DNA from: Aquitalea magnusonii
GTDB taxonomy: Bacteria; Pseudomonadota; Gammaproteobacteria; Burkholderiales; Chromobacteriaceae
Reading direction: 5' to 3'
Length of the DNA: 64,000 bases
NCBI RefSeq assembly: GCF_002217795.2
Contig: NZ_AP018823.1
Span: 372,001-436,000, forward strand
Positions 19,473 to 28,558 of this stretch are shown here, in pieces (within the stretch, counting starts at the first letter, position 1; each line of letters begins with the position of its first letter). The translations under genes were made by a program, and so were the position numbers. The notes beneath the pieces are model-generated. The model saw nothing but the letters and a program-made list of their open reading frames with translations. It did not search any database and was not told the DNA's origin.

Positions 19473-20123
19473 TCACGCTCGTCGGAAAGTCAGGCTGATG
19501 CGCCGCCGGCCCAGCAAGGGATGATTGCCTTCTGCCAGCGGCATGATGCCGTGAAAGCACAGCCTGGCCGGGCCACCGAACACCAGAATGTCGCCATGCA
19601 GCAAGGGGATGTGCTGGCAGGGATTGTTGCGTTGCAGGCCGCCCAGCATGAAGCGGGCCGGCAGGCCGAGCGACAGGGTGACGATGGGATGGGAGAAGTC
19701 GCGCTCGTCCCGGTCCTGGTGCAATGACATTTTGCTGCCTGGTACATAGTTGTTGATCAGGCAGGCATTGCTGTCGAAATCATTGAAGCCAGCCTCCGCC
19801 GCCCACTGTCTGGCCAGGGCGGCAAGTTGTGTCGGCATGGCCGGCCATGGCAGACCATTGGCCGGATCGGTAGCGCAGTAGTGGTAGCCGCCGTAAGCGC
19901 TTACCCAGCCCAGCGTGCCGCAGTTGCTCATCGATACGGACATCGTCCTGCCGCCTGGCGTCTGCATCTGGCGTAATGGTGCTTGTTGCAAGATGGTTTG
20001 CACTTGCTGCCAGATCAGGCTGGCGCTTGCTTGGGCATGCCCGGGCAGGTGGATGACGCCGTCGCGGATCTGCTGCGCAGGGCGCTGCCAGCTGTCTGGA
20101 AAAAGATCATCCTGCATGTGCAT
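19473..20123 (-). CDS. alkB: AlkB DNA/RNA demethylase
   Basis: A 2-oxoglutarate/iron dioxygenase that removes 1-methyladenine and 3-methylcytosine lesions. The 216-residue product has the iron ligands in SLHQDRDE (HxD) and CFHGI, and the arginine block GRRRISLTFR at the C-terminus. NYVPGSKM is the family phrase before the iron site. It lies nine bases after ada, as in the E. coli adaptive-response operon. Confidence 0.95.
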   Translation of the reverse strand: MHMQDDLFPDSWQRPAQQIRDGVIHLPGHAQASASLIWQQVQTILQQAPLRQMQTPGGRTMSVSMSNCGTLGWVSAYGGYHYCATDPANGLPWPAMPTQLAALARQWAAEAGFNDFDSNACLINNYVPGSKMSLHQDRDERDFSHPIVTLSLGLPARFMLGGLQRNNPCQHIPLLHGDILVFGGPARLCFHGIMPLAEGNHPLLGRRRISLTFRRA

Positions 20124-20132
20124 GTATCCTTG

Positions 20133-21206
20133 TCATTCATTGTCCTCCTCACGTTCCAGCAGCGCCTGCTTGCGTGCCAGGCCCCAGCGATAGCCAGACA
20201 GTTCTCCATTCTGGCGAATCACCCGATGGCAAGGCACGGCTACCGCCAGGGTGTTGGCGGCACAGGCTCGGGCAACGGCCCTGGCGGCACTGGGTTGGCC
20301 TATTTTTGCTGCCAGTTCGGCATAGCTCATGGTCTGGCCTGGCGGAATGTCGCGCAGTGCTTGCCATACACGTTGCTGAAAAGCGGTGCCGCGAATGTCC
20401 AGCGGGAGATCCAGCCCCTGACGCGGGTTGTCTATCATCGCGATGACGGCGGCCATCTTTTGCTCAAATACCTGTTCATCTCCCTGTAAATCGGCATGGG
20501 GAAACTGGTCCTGCAATTGTTGCAGCAGTGCCCCCGGATCATCGCCAAGGAAAATGGCGCAGATGCCAAGCTGGCTCTGGGCAAGCAGGATGGCACCCAG
20601 GCTGCACTGTGCAATGGCGAAGTGAATGGTGGTCTGGCTTCCTCCCGCACGGTAATGGCCTGGCGTCATGCCCAGCCGATGACGTGATTCCGCATAAAAG
20701 CGGCTGCTGGATTGATAGCCGGCATCATAAATGGCATCGGTGATGCTGGGGGCAGTTGTCAGCTGTTGTTGCAGTTTCTGGTGGCGAATTGCCATGGCAT
20801 AGGCATGTGGAGTCAGGCCGGTGATGTTCTTGAACAGGCGATGGAAGTGGTAGCGGCTGATGCCTGCCTCTGCCGCCAACGCCTGCAGGCTGGGTGGGAC
20901 ATCCGTGCTGGCAATGTGCTGACAGGCCTGTGCAATCAATGCGGCCTGCCGTTGCCCGAGGGAAGGCTGATCTGGGGTGCAGCGCAAGCAGGGGCGAAAG
21001 CCGGCGGCGCGGGCGGCTTGGCCATCAGCAAAGAACAGCACGTTTTCCGGTTTGGGTAGCCGCGACGGACAGCTTGCCCGGCAGTAAATCCCGGTGGTGC
21101 GGACGGCATAGACAAAGCGTCCATCTGCCGCCGGACTGCGTTGCAATACTTGCTGCCAGCGCGGGTCTTGTTCTGTGCAGGGGCGGTTTGGGTGAGCGGG
21201 TGTCAT
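20133..21206 (-). CDS. ada: Ada bifunctional methyltransferase and activator
   Basis: A 357-residue Ada protein. The N-terminal zinc domain carries the methylphosphotriester-acceptor cysteine in GIYCRASCPSR and the paired Cys in FRPCLRC. An AraC-type helix-turn-helix domain follows (about 95-185, AGISRYHFHRLFKNITGLTP). The C-terminal O6-methylguanine methyltransferase domain has the active site AVPCHRV. Once methylated it should activate its own operon, ada-alkB. No Ada box was identified with confidence upstream. Confidence 0.96.
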   Translation of the reverse strand: MTPAHPNRPCTEQDPRWQQVLQRSPAADGRFVYAVRTTGIYCRASCPSRLPKPENVLFFADGQAARAAGFRPCLRCTPDQPSLGQRQAALIAQACQHIASTDVPPSLQALAAEAGISRYHFHRLFKNITGLTPHAYAMAIRHQKLQQQLTTAPSITDAIYDAGYQSSSRFYAESRHRLGMTPGHYRAGGSQTTIHFAIAQCSLGAILLAQSQLGICAIFLGDDPGALLQQLQDQFPHADLQGDEQVFEQKMAAVIAMIDNPRQGLDLPLDIRGTAFQQRVWQALRDIPPGQTMSYAELAAKIGQPSAARAVARACAANTLAVAVPCHRVIRQNGELSGYRWGLARKQALLEREEDNE

Positions 21207-21314
21207 GATGAGCGGCTTTCCTGTGAGGGTGATTTACTGTGCCAGCAAACACCAGTGCAGACACCCTGTGGATTGCGCTTGAATTCTAGCAGCGGATGGC
21301 AGCGCGCCGTGCAG

Positions 21315-21339
21315 AAAAAAGGCCTGCATGATGCAGGCC
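21315..21339 (-). terminator. Intrinsic terminator of the porin gene
   Basis: On the minus strand GGCCTGCATCATGCAGGCC is followed by TTTTTT. Confidence 0.9.
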
Positions 21340-21375
21340 CGAAAGGATTGACTGACTTGAGGGAAAGCTGGGAAA

Positions 21376-22395
21376 TCAGAAGCTCTTGGACAGGCCGATC
21401 AGTTCGCCATTGCGCGCGCTGCCACCCGCTTGCGGCTTGTCATGCGACAGCTCGATGTAGGCCATGGTGCGCTTGCTCAGGTTGTAATGCAGCAGCAGGT
21501 TGACGTATTTCTCCGTGCCTTGTACCAGCGCCGGGGAGTTGTCTTTGCGCACCCCGGTTTGCAGGCCCAACTGGGTATTGCCGATGGTGTAGTAGGCATA
21601 GAGCGAGGTAGCGTTCACCACGCTGTCATCAGCCAGCTTGTTACGTTGGTATTCCACCGCCAGTTCCAGCGCATCAATCGGCTTGTAGTTGGCAGTCAGG
21701 TGTAGCTGGCGGTTACTACCCAGTTGGCTGGTGTTGTTGGCATTGCTATTGGTGGTGTTGCTGGAAGCACCATAGTTGGCGGAAACCGTCCAGTTGCCGC
21801 CACTGAAACCTGCCAGTACCGAATAGCGATTGGTGCCGCTATTGCTGGTGGTCTTGTTTTCATCGGTGGAGAACTGCACGCCACCATAGAAGCCACCCAG
21901 ATTGCCCGGCAGGTCGTAGCGCACCATATTGTTGCCGGTAACGCCACCGTACCAGCCCAGGTGGTTGTCCGGGCCGGCCCAGACGCTGTAATCGAATTTG
22001 CCGTCTTCCACGTTGCCGGTGCCCTTGCCGGCGCGAATCATACCAAAGCTGCCTTTCAGGCCGACGAAGCTGTCATCGCTGGCAAAGATATTCGCCTGCT
22101 TGCCCATTTCGTCATAGCCGCTGCCGGTAGGGGAAAAGCGGTTGTTCACCTGGAAGATGGCGCTCAGGCCGTTACCCAGGTTTTCTTCGCCATTGAAGTT
22201 GATCTGGCCGCGGCCTGCCACATTGGTGGTGGATGCCGCTGCGGGATTGGTGGTGTAGCCCCAGGAGCTGTTGGCTGCGGCGCTGTATTGCAGTACGCCG
22301 GCACGGACGAAACCGGAAATGGTCACGCCATCATCCGCATGGGCGTAGCCGGCGCAGGCAGCCATCACGGCCAGGGCAATGTATTTGTTTTGCAT
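21376..22395 (-). CDS. Gram-negative outer-membrane porin
   Basis: A 339-residue trimeric-porin type protein. A signal peptide ends at about residue 20 (AGYAHA). The mature chain begins DDGVTISGFVRAGV, runs as alternating beta strands and ends in the C-terminal phenylalanine (GLSKSF) recognised by the BAM machinery. The features NFNGEENLGNGLSAIFQV and RAGKGTGNVEDGK match the Neisseriales/Burkholderiales porin family, including the constriction-loop region. A GGAGAAG ribosome site is present. Specificity cannot be told. Confidence 0.92.
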   Translation of the reverse strand: MQNKYIALAVMAACAGYAHADDGVTISGFVRAGVLQYSAAANSSWGYTTNPAAASTTNVAGRGQINFNGEENLGNGLSAIFQVNNRFSPTGSGYDEMGKQANIFASDDSFVGLKGSFGMIRAGKGTGNVEDGKFDYSVWAGPDNHLGWYGGVTGNNMVRYDLPGNLGGFYGGVQFSTDENKTTSNSGTNRYSVLAGFSGGNWTVSANYGASSNTTNSNANNTSQLGSNRQLHLTANYKPIDALELAVEYQRNKLADDSVVNATSLYAYYTIGNTQLGLQTGVRKDNSPALVQGTEKYVNLLLHYNLSKRTMAYIELSHDKPQAGGSARNGELIGLSKSF

Positions 22396-22518
22396 CTTGT
22401 CTTCTCCAAATTGTCTCGTTTGTTGTTTTGCTACTTTTATTTTGCTTGGTGCTTGCTGGTGATTCCCGACTTGACCACCGCAAAAGCAGGGACATTGTTA
22501 ATTTCTGTGTCATTGGCG

Positions 22519-22584
22519 GTCAAACGCATTTTATGTAGTGCATTTGCTACATACTTACACCTATGTATGTAGTAATTTAACTAC
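22519..22584. promoter_or_regulatory. Two tandem palindromic operator-like sites upstream of the porin
   Basis: GTAGTGCATTTGCTAC (22535-22550) and GTAGTAATTTAACTAC (22569-22584) share GTAGT-N7-CTAC and lie 34 bases apart centre to centre. They sit directly upstream of a possible minus-strand -35 TTGACC (22524-22519) with a weak -10 TAACAA after 17 bases. An extra palindrome CTACATAC / GTATGTAG bridges them. This looks like the binding region of a dimeric regulator of the porin; its identity is unknown. Confidence 0.55.
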
Positions 22585-23204
22585 ACAATTTGCTGGTGGA
22601 ATATGGCGTCTGCTTGGTATTCGTTACTAGTAAATTTCATGAATTCCTTGCAGCCAGCACGATTCCATTTTTGTTGGCAGTGCGCAACACTGTGGCATTT
22701 TCTGCTCTTATTGAAGGTATTCTTGAATTTATGCTGCAAGCGCACATTGTGAAATAAAAATAATCCATCACTGTTTTTGATGAAAAAAGCGCTTGGATAT
22801 GGCGATTTTGTTTAAAGAAAGACAGGTTTCGCCGCCAGGCTGCGGTGTTTTCCCCTGGTTTTGCCCCGATTTGTCGCCTCATTTGCGGGAATCGGTGCAG
22901 CGCGGCCTGTGTCATGCGTCCTGCTGGTGCGTGGCATGAATGCATAGGTCTGCGCTGTCGCCACCAAAAAATGCGCAATAAAATTGCGTGTGGAGCGGAA
23001 TGCCGTGCGGGTTGGGATAAAGCGGCCGCTGGCGGCGCGGCTTTGCCAAGTGGCGGCTGCGTGCCGGGTGCGCAGCCAACTGCCGGCTGCCTGGAACTGG
23101 GGAGGTGGAATATAGATGAAAATCCCCTGTGCGCAGGCGGGATCGGGCTGGAGATAAACCCGGCAAGCTGGCCTGCCCTGAATACTTGCCGTATTCTCTT
23201 GCCT
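22585..23204. other. Gene-free stretch between the porin promoter and the riboswitch
   Basis: About 620 bases with no convincing gene. A minus-strand frame at 22637-22978 and a plus-strand frame at 22845-23294 have no ribosome site or recognisable domain, and the latter runs into the riboswitch. The cbi promoter must lie in the right part of this stretch. Confidence 0.5.
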
Positions 23205-23388
23205 GCGATGGTGCCGGTATCACCGGTGAAAAGGGAATGCAGTGAAAGGCTGCAACTGCCCCCGCAACTGTATTCGGCGAGGCTTTATTCATGATGTCAC
23301 TGGTTGACTTGTCTGCATCCACCAACAAGTCGGTGAACCGGGAAGACGAATGAGGCTGCTTGAACCGTAAGTCAGGAGACCTGCCATC
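23205..23388 (+). ncRNA. Cobalamin (B12) riboswitch
   Basis: The conserved B12-box core is plain: AAGGGAATGC...GTGAAAGGC, then CTGCCCCCGCAACTGT (23256-23271) and the closing GTCAGGAGACCTGCC (23371-23385). The segment begins near GCCTGCGATGGTGCCGGT. Ahead of cbiM a small hairpin CAAGCC-GGGG-GGCTTG (23413-23428) and the weak ribosome site suggest translational control. Adenosylcobalamin should switch off cobalt uptake. Confidence 0.95.
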
Positions 23389-23466
23389 CATGTTTGTGAT
23401 TGCGCTAGTCATCAAGCCGGGGGGCTTGCTGCAGAGTCCGCATCACCTTCATCGTGGGTAATCATC

Positions 23467-24135
23467 ATGCATATCATGGAAGGCTATTTGCCTGCCAAGC
23501 ATTGTCTTGCTTGGTATTCTGTTTCTGCTCCGTTTTTTGTCGGCGGCGTCTGGCGTATCAGGAAGATTCTTGCCGAGCGCCCTCAGGCCAGAATGAACCT
23601 GGCTGCGGCAGGGGCGTTCGCATTCGTTTTGTCTGCGCTCAAGCTACCCAGTGTCACGGGCTCATGTTCTCATCCAACCGGAACTGGGTTTGGTGCGGTT
23701 GTTTTCGGGCCTGCCGTCATGGCGGTGCTGGGGGCCATTGTGCTGTTGTTTCAGGCGCTGCTGCTGGCGCACGGTGGCCTGACCACGCTTGGGGCCAATC
23801 TGTTTTCCATGGCCATCGTCGGACCCTGGGTCAGCTTTGCCTTGTGGAAATTAGGTCAAAAACTGGGCCTGTCGGTTGCTGTTTCCATGTTTCTGGCGGC
23901 TGCGCTGGGTGATCTGGCCACTTATGTCACGACCTCCGTTCAACTGGCGCTGGCGTATCCGGATCCGGTTGGCGGGTTTGTGGCTTCCGTCATCAAGTTC
24001 GGTGGCATCTTTGCGCTTACGCAGGTCCCGCTGGCGATTGCGGAGGGCATGTTGACTGTTGTGGTGATGGACGCACTGGCGGGTAAGGTTGCGGATATCA
24101 AGAAAGTCAGCATCCTGGCCGGGGAGGGACGCTGA
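23467..24135 (+). CDS. cbiM: Cobalt ECF transporter substrate-specific component CbiM
   Basis: The membrane component that selects Co2+ in the CbiMNQO transporter, 222 residues. The N-terminal MHIMEG, whose His and free amino group bind the metal, is intact, followed by [11 protein letters not shown] and seven hydrophobic segments. It is first after the cobalamin riboswitch. NikM-type nickel carriers are close relatives; the riboswitch and cbiN favour cobalt. Confidence 0.95.
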   Translation: MHIMEGYLPAKHCLAWYSVSAPFFVGGVWRIRKILAERPQARMNLAAAGAFAFVLSALKLPSVTGSCSHPTGTGFGAVVFGPAVMAVLGAIVLLFQALLLAHGGLTTLGANLFSMAIVGPWVSFALWKLGQKLGLSVAVSMFLAAALGDLATYVTTSVQLALAYPDPVGGFVASVIKFGGIFALTQVPLAIAEGMLTVVVMDALAGKVADIKKVSILAGEGR

Positions 24136-24426
24136 ATGTCCAAACCATCTCGCAGCAAATGGCTGTTGCTTGGCACCGTTGCACTGGTTGTGCTGCCTCT
24201 GGTTATAGGTGGGGGAAAGTTTACCGGTTCGGATGATCAGGCCAGTGAAGCGATTGCCCATGCGCAGCCTGGCTACAAGCCATGGTTTGAGCCGCTTTGG
24301 GAACCACCAAGCGGTGAAGTGGAGAGCCTGCTGTTTGCCTTGCAGGCAGCAATCGGTGCTGGCGTGATCGGCTATGTAATCGGCAAGCGTCAGGGCCTGG
24401 CTGCACGCCATGAAGATAAGCATTGA
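24136..24426 (+). CDS. cbiN: Cobalt ECF transporter small component CbiN
   Basis: A 96-residue protein with two membrane helices, near residues 10-26 and 68-86. The intervening extracytoplasmic loop has the family sequence FTGSDDQA...PWFEPLWEPPSGEVESLLFALQ (shown in part). It starts immediately after the cbiM stop. CbiN interacts with CbiM and is needed for cobalt transport. Confidence 0.94.
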   Translation: MSKPSRSKWLLLGTVALVVLPLVIGGGKFTGSDDQASEAIAHAQPGYKPWFEPLWEPPSGEVESLLFALQAAIGAGVIGYVIGKRQGLAARHEDKH

Positions 24427-25144
24427 CCTGTATGCCCATCTGAGTCCGTGGCGGGAGTGGCCGGTGCGTGAAAAAGCCTTGCTGGCTTTTGGCATGCTGG
24501 CGCTGGCCCTTTCCCTGCCACCCTTTCCGCTTGCGCCGTGCATCATCATCGTCATGACCCTGCTGACCCTGCGTGGTGCCAGGGTGTCGCTGGGCGCATG
24601 GCTGCGGTTTGTGTCGATACCCGCCGGTTTTCTGCTGACCGCCGGACTCTCCATGATGTTTGTCATCTCCAGCCATGGCATCAGTTATGCACCCAGCAGC
24701 CTGCAGCCGGTACTGGGCCTGTTGTTGCGCTCCTTTGCGGCCATCTGTTGCCTGTTGTTTTTTGCGCTCACCACGCCGCTGGGCGATTTGCTGTCAGCCC
24801 TGCGCAAGCTGGGCATGCCTATTGAAATCGTTGAGATCAGCCTGCTGATGTACCGCCTGGTTTTTCTGGTGCTGGAGACAGCCAACGCCATGAATATGGC
24901 GCAGGCGGCACGGCTGGGACAGCATGACCGCAAGCAGCAACTGCGCTCCCTGGGGCTGCTGCTGGCCAATCTGTTTCCCCGTGTGATGAGCAAGGCCTGC
25001 AGGATGGAACATGGCTTGGCGGCGCGCGGCTGGAGTGGTGAGTTTCATGTTTTGCAAGCGGCGCAGCCATCGTCCTTCATTCGTCTGGCGTGGATCAGCC
25101 TGCTGCTGGGGCTGCTCTTGCTGGTGGGAGTTTTCTACGCATGA
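24410..25144 (+). CDS. cbiQ: Cobalt ECF transporter transmembrane component CbiQ
   Basis: The energy-coupling membrane component, 244 residues with about five helices. The C-terminal cytoplasmic segment has the coupling signature (MEHGLAARGWSGEFHVL), where the A-R-G motif contacts the ATPase. It overlaps cbiN by 17 bases and cbiO by four. Confidence 0.93.
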   Translation: MKISIDLYAHLSPWREWPVREKALLAFGMLALALSLPPFPLAPCIIIVMTLLTLRGARVSLGAWLRFVSIPAGFLLTAGLSMMFVISSHGISYAPSSLQPVLGLLLRSFAAICCLLFFALTTPLGDLLSALRKLGMPIEIVEISLLMYRLVFLVLETANAMNMAQAARLGQHDRKQQLRSLGLLLANLFPRVMSKACRMEHGLAARGWSGEFHVLQAAQPSSFIRLAWISLLLGLLLLVGVFYA

Positions 25145-26001
25145 GCACCATTCTCAGGGTGGAACAACTGGGCTTTAGCTTCCCAGGCGATGTTGTGGCC
25201 CTCTGCGACATCAATCTGGACATCCGCCAGGGAAGATGCCTGGCTTTGCTTGGGCCTAACGGCTCGGGCAAAAGCACCTTGCTGCAGCATCTCAATGGCA
25301 GCTTGCGCCCCGGGCAGGGAACGGTTTTCCTGGGCGGGGAGCCAGTTTCTTACCGCCGCGACGGTTTGAACCGTCTGCGCAGTAAAGTGGGCCTGGTGCT
25401 GCAGGATGCCGATGACCAGCTTTTTGCCGCCTCGGTGTTTGAAGACATTTCCTTTGGCCCGCTAAACCAGGGTCTGGACCAGCAAACCGCCAGCAAGCGC
25501 GTGGTTGATGCGATTCAGGCAATGGGTTTGGCAGGGCTGGAACAACGTCCACCGCACCTGCTTTCCGGCGGGCAGAAAAAGCGGGTGGCCATTGCCGGCG
25601 CACTGGCGATGGCTCCCGAGGTATTGCTGCTGGACGAGCCAACGGCGGGGCTGGATCACGAAGGCATCATGCAACTGATCGACCTGCTGGATAAGCTGAT
25701 GCAGCAAGGCATCACCATCGTGTTTTCCACCCATGATGTTGACCTGGCATGCCGCCTGGCCGATGACATTGCCTTGTTTTGTGTCGGCCGCTTGATTGGC
25801 TTTGGCGAACGGGGCCGCATCCTGCAGGACCGCCGCCAACTGGCAGCCGCCAAGCTGCAGCCGTCTTTATTGCTACAACTGGTGGAATTTGCCATCCGCA
25901 GCGGTTTGCTGGCGGCTGATATGCCGCTGCCGCGCAGTGACAAGGAAATCATGGCGCTATTGACCGGCAGCGGCAGCCTGGCCTCCAGCGCCGCTGGCTA
26001 G
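25141..26001 (+). CDS. cbiO: Cobalt ECF transporter ATPase CbiO
   Basis: The ABC ATPase of the cobalt ECF transporter, 286 residues. Walker A GPNGSGKST, Q-loop LVLQDADDQLF, signature LLSGGQKKRVAIAG and Walker B VLLLDEPTAGLD are all present. The ATG at 25141 overlaps the cbiQ stop (ATGA); the longer frame from 25090 lies inside cbiQ. It closes the four-gene operon. Confidence 0.95.
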   Translation: MSTILRVEQLGFSFPGDVVALCDINLDIRQGRCLALLGPNGSGKSTLLQHLNGSLRPGQGTVFLGGEPVSYRRDGLNRLRSKVGLVLQDADDQLFAASVFEDISFGPLNQGLDQQTASKRVVDAIQAMGLAGLEQRPPHLLSGGQKKRVAIAGALAMAPEVLLLDEPTAGLDHEGIMQLIDLLDKLMQQGITIVFSTHDVDLACRLADDIALFCVGRLIGFGERGRILQDRRQLAAAKLQPSLLLQLVEFAIRSGLLAADMPLPRSDKEIMALLTGSGSLASSAAG

Positions 26002-26009
26002 ATCCAGAC

Positions 26010-26070
26010 GCCGGCAGCGGCGTAGCCAAACGCCGCCAGATTCCCGCCATAGGCCAAGCCCGCTGCCGGC
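26010..26070. terminator. Large inverted repeat between convergent cbiO and TonB receptor genes
   Basis: GCCGGCAGCGG (26010-26020) and CCGCTGCCGGC (26060-26070) form an 11-bp stem. The loop holds a smaller hairpin (GGCG...CGCC). No T-run is present, so it may stop RNA polymerase weakly in both directions or protect the 3' ends. Confidence 0.5.
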
Positions 26071-28344
26071 TCAGTAGTCGAATTTCAGCTGTGCATAGCT
26101 GGTGCGCTGTGGCATGGGGTGGTAGGCAAAGCTCTTGTCGTTGTTGAGATTGTCCACGCCCAGCGCCACGGTGAACTGGCGGTCCAGCCGGTAGCTGATG
26201 CGCGTGTCCATGATGAGATAGGCACTGTTGGCACCATATACCCCGCCATTGATCACCGTGTTGCCCACATCCGAACTCTGGAAGCTGCTGTAGCGCGCGG
26301 CCAGCGAGTACGACAGCTTGTCGCTCTGGCGGTAGCTCAGCACTGCCGTGGCACGCCAGCGCGGGATGCCGGGGAAGGGATTGCCCACCGAGGCCGGGTT
26401 ATTGCTGTTGGCGCGGATTTGCGACTTGGCATAAGTGATGTTGCCGCTGAAATCCAGCCCGCGCAGGCCGATGTCGGTTTGCTCGAAGGCCACTTCCAGC
26501 CCGTTGGTCACTACCCGGTCAATGTTCTGGATATTGGTGACATTGGGGGTGACGGTGGTGTTGGTCTGCGACAGCAGGGCATCGCTTACTTGCTCGCGGA
26601 AGGCGGTCAGGCGCAGGGTGCCGCCTTGCAGTTGGCGCGTGGCGGTGACTTCGCCGGTATCGGCCCGCTCGGCTTTCAGATTGGGGTTGTTGTTGACGAT
26701 GGTATTGCTGCTGGGCACTGAACCCTGGAACAGCTCGGCCACGGTCGGGGTGCGGTAGCCGCGGCCATAGGCGGTACGCAGCGACCATTTATCGTTCAGG
26801 TCCAACACCACCGCGGCCTTGGGCGAGAAGAACTGCTGGCTGCGCGCCGGGTCGTGGTAGGTGTTCTGGCCGCTGCTGGTGGCCCCACCAAAGGCAGACC
26901 ACCACTCGTAACGCCCACCGGCAATCAGCTGCACGCCGGGTTGCAGCCGCCAGCTATCCTGGGCAAACAGGGCGTGAATCTGGGTATTGCCGACAAAGGC
27001 GGCGGTCTGGCTGCCCTGCGTGCCGGACTGCCAGTCGCTGGTGGCATAGCTGTGGCTGTTCAGCGCGTAATGGTCGTAGTGATAGCCAAAGCGTAGCTGG
27101 TGTGTGCTGGCCAGGCCGCCGTCAGGACGCCAGTCGCCTTTCAGGTCCACCGTCTGCCAGCCGGTGCCGGCCAGGTCGCTAATGGTGCCGGCACCGGTCA
27201 GCCCGGCAGTGGCGCTGCGCTGCCTGTCCTTGCTGAAATCATAAATGCTGATATTGCCCTGCCAGTCCCAGCTGCCGTCAGTGCTGGTCTTGAAGGACAG
27301 CGCGTTGAGCAGGTGTTCCTGCTGCTTTTTGCTGGGCTGGAAGGCATTGGCCAGATTGTATTTCTGACCGTCAATGCTGACGATGCCGGTGTAAACCGGA
27401 TTACCGGCAGCATCGCGCAGATAGCTGTTGACCGACACCGTGGAATTGTTTTGCCAGTAGCCCAGCGTGTAGTTGAGTTTCAGCGTCGGGGTAAGGTCGT
27501 AGGACAGCTTGAGGTTGGCATTGTCCTGTATCGAATGCTCGGCACCGGTGGCACCGACAATCAGCCGTTTGGCACCGGTGGTGTCCACATCGCTCACCGC
27601 ACCGCTCACCGTGGTGGCCGCGCTGGCACCAGTGTACTTGTTGGGGTTGGCGGCAAAGCTGGCCGGGTGGCCCAGGCTATCCAGATGCCCGGCTTCAATC
27701 ATCCAGGCCAGCCGGTCCGCGCGGCTGCCCAGCATGGCGGCATTCTTGCTGCCGGTGAAATGCTGGCTGGTCTTGTACTGGCTGAAGCTTTCGTCAAACA
27801 GGGTGCTGCTGGCATGGGCTTCGAATTTGTCCGGCATGCGCGTGCTCAGCACGATGACGCTGCCAATGGCGTTGCCCGGATATTCGGCCGAGAACGGGCC
27901 GTAGATGGCATTGACCTGGCTGATTTCTTCGGGGCTGACCAGGTTCCAGCGCGGCGGGTAGGCGTAGCTGTTGCCCAGCAGGTTGGACAGCAGGATGTCG
28001 TCGGCATACAGCAGGGCACGGGCGCTGCTGGTCTGGCCGGAGGTGCGGGTGGCGATGATGCTGTTCTGGTCGCCAATGTAACGGCGGCGCACCTGGACAT
28101 CCGGCAGGTATTTCACCGTGTCTTCGGTGCTGGTGACATTGGTGGTCTGGGCAATCCTGTCGGCACGCATGCTGCTGGTGGTGGCGGGCAGGTTGTCCGG
28201 CAGGCTGCTGTCGGCCTGCGATTGCACGGTGACTTCGGCCAATTGCTTGTCGGTATTGTCGGCATGGGCCAGGCTGATCTGCCCCAGGGCCAGGGTGACG
28301 GCCAGTACCAGCCGGTTACGGGAAAACGCTGCGCAGTGTCTCAT
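26071..28344 (-). CDS. TonB-dependent outer-membrane receptor
   Basis: A 757-residue receptor. A signal peptide of about 28 residues is followed by a TonB-box-like start (LAEVTVQSQ). The plug domain runs over about 50-170 (DTVKYLPDVQVRRRY..., PEEISQVNAIYGPFSAEYPGNAIGSVIVL), then a 22-strand barrel ends in LKFDY. It belongs to the siderophore/vitamin receptor class, but no substrate motif was recognised. It has no B12 riboswitch of its own, so BtuB is not assumed. Its place between cbiMNQO and tonB-exbBD suggests a cobalt or nickel chelate, or a corrinoid; this is inference. Confidence 0.88.
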   Translation of the reverse strand: MRHCAAFSRNRLVLAVTLALGQISLAHADNTDKQLAEVTVQSQADSSLPDNLPATTSSMRADRIAQTTNVTSTEDTVKYLPDVQVRRRYIGDQNSIIATRTSGQTSSARALLYADDILLSNLLGNSYAYPPRWNLVSPEEISQVNAIYGPFSAEYPGNAIGSVIVLSTRMPDKFEAHASSTLFDESFSQYKTSQHFTGSKNAAMLGSRADRLAWMIEAGHLDSLGHPASFAANPNKYTGASAATTVSGAVSDVDTTGAKRLIVGATGAEHSIQDNANLKLSYDLTPTLKLNYTLGYWQNNSTVSVNSYLRDAAGNPVYTGIVSIDGQKYNLANAFQPSKKQQEHLLNALSFKTSTDGSWDWQGNISIYDFSKDRQRSATAGLTGAGTISDLAGTGWQTVDLKGDWRPDGGLASTHQLRFGYHYDHYALNSHSYATSDWQSGTQGSQTAAFVGNTQIHALFAQDSWRLQPGVQLIAGGRYEWWSAFGGATSSGQNTYHDPARSQQFFSPKAAVVLDLNDKWSLRTAYGRGYRTPTVAELFQGSVPSSNTIVNNNPNLKAERADTGEVTATRQLQGGTLRLTAFREQVSDALLSQTNTTVTPNVTNIQNIDRVVTNGLEVAFEQTDIGLRGLDFSGNITYAKSQIRANSNNPASVGNPFPGIPRWRATAVLSYRQSDKLSYSLAARYSSFQSSDVGNTVINGGVYGANSAYLIMDTRISYRLDRQFTVALGVDNLNNDKSFAYHPMPQRTSYAQLKFDY

Positions 28345-28425
28345 CAGGAAGGCTCGCTCTTGTTTTGAAGACGTCAGATTTTGTTAAGCGGCGTGGATGA
28401 TGCCCGGCGCGTATCCCGGCTGGAA

Positions 28426-28477
28426 TGCGACCAATTGCCGCAGTAAGGAACTTTGCCTGCTGCGGCAATTGGTCGCA
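28426..28477. repeat. Perfect 18-bp inverted repeat between TonB receptor and tonB
   Basis: TGCGACCAATTGCCGCAG (28426-28443) and CTGCGGCAATTGGTCGCA (28460-28477) are perfect complements separated by 16 bases. It lies in the divergent promoter region of the receptor (minus) and tonB (plus), 82 bases before each approximate gene start. There is no T-run. It could be a large operator or a leader hairpin. Confidence 0.85.
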
Positions 28478-28558
28478 CGGGGTGGGCGTGGAATCCTGCT
28501 AAGGTGGCACCCGGATAGGCAGGCGCGGTGCTTGCCTGACAGCAGGGGAGAAGAGTGG

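Noticed and set aside
22637..22978. A 113-residue minus-strand frame upstream of the porin
   Set aside because: No ribosome site, no recognisable domain, and composition resembling non-coding sequence.
26071..28344. BtuB (vitamin B12 receptor) by proximity to the B12 riboswitch
   Set aside because: The riboswitch drives cbiMNQO on the other strand. No riboswitch core lies upstream of the receptor, and the sequence has no feature I can tie to B12.
28426..28477. NikR operator, because of the 16-base spacing
   Set aside because: The half-sites do not resemble GTATGA. Spacing alone is not enough.
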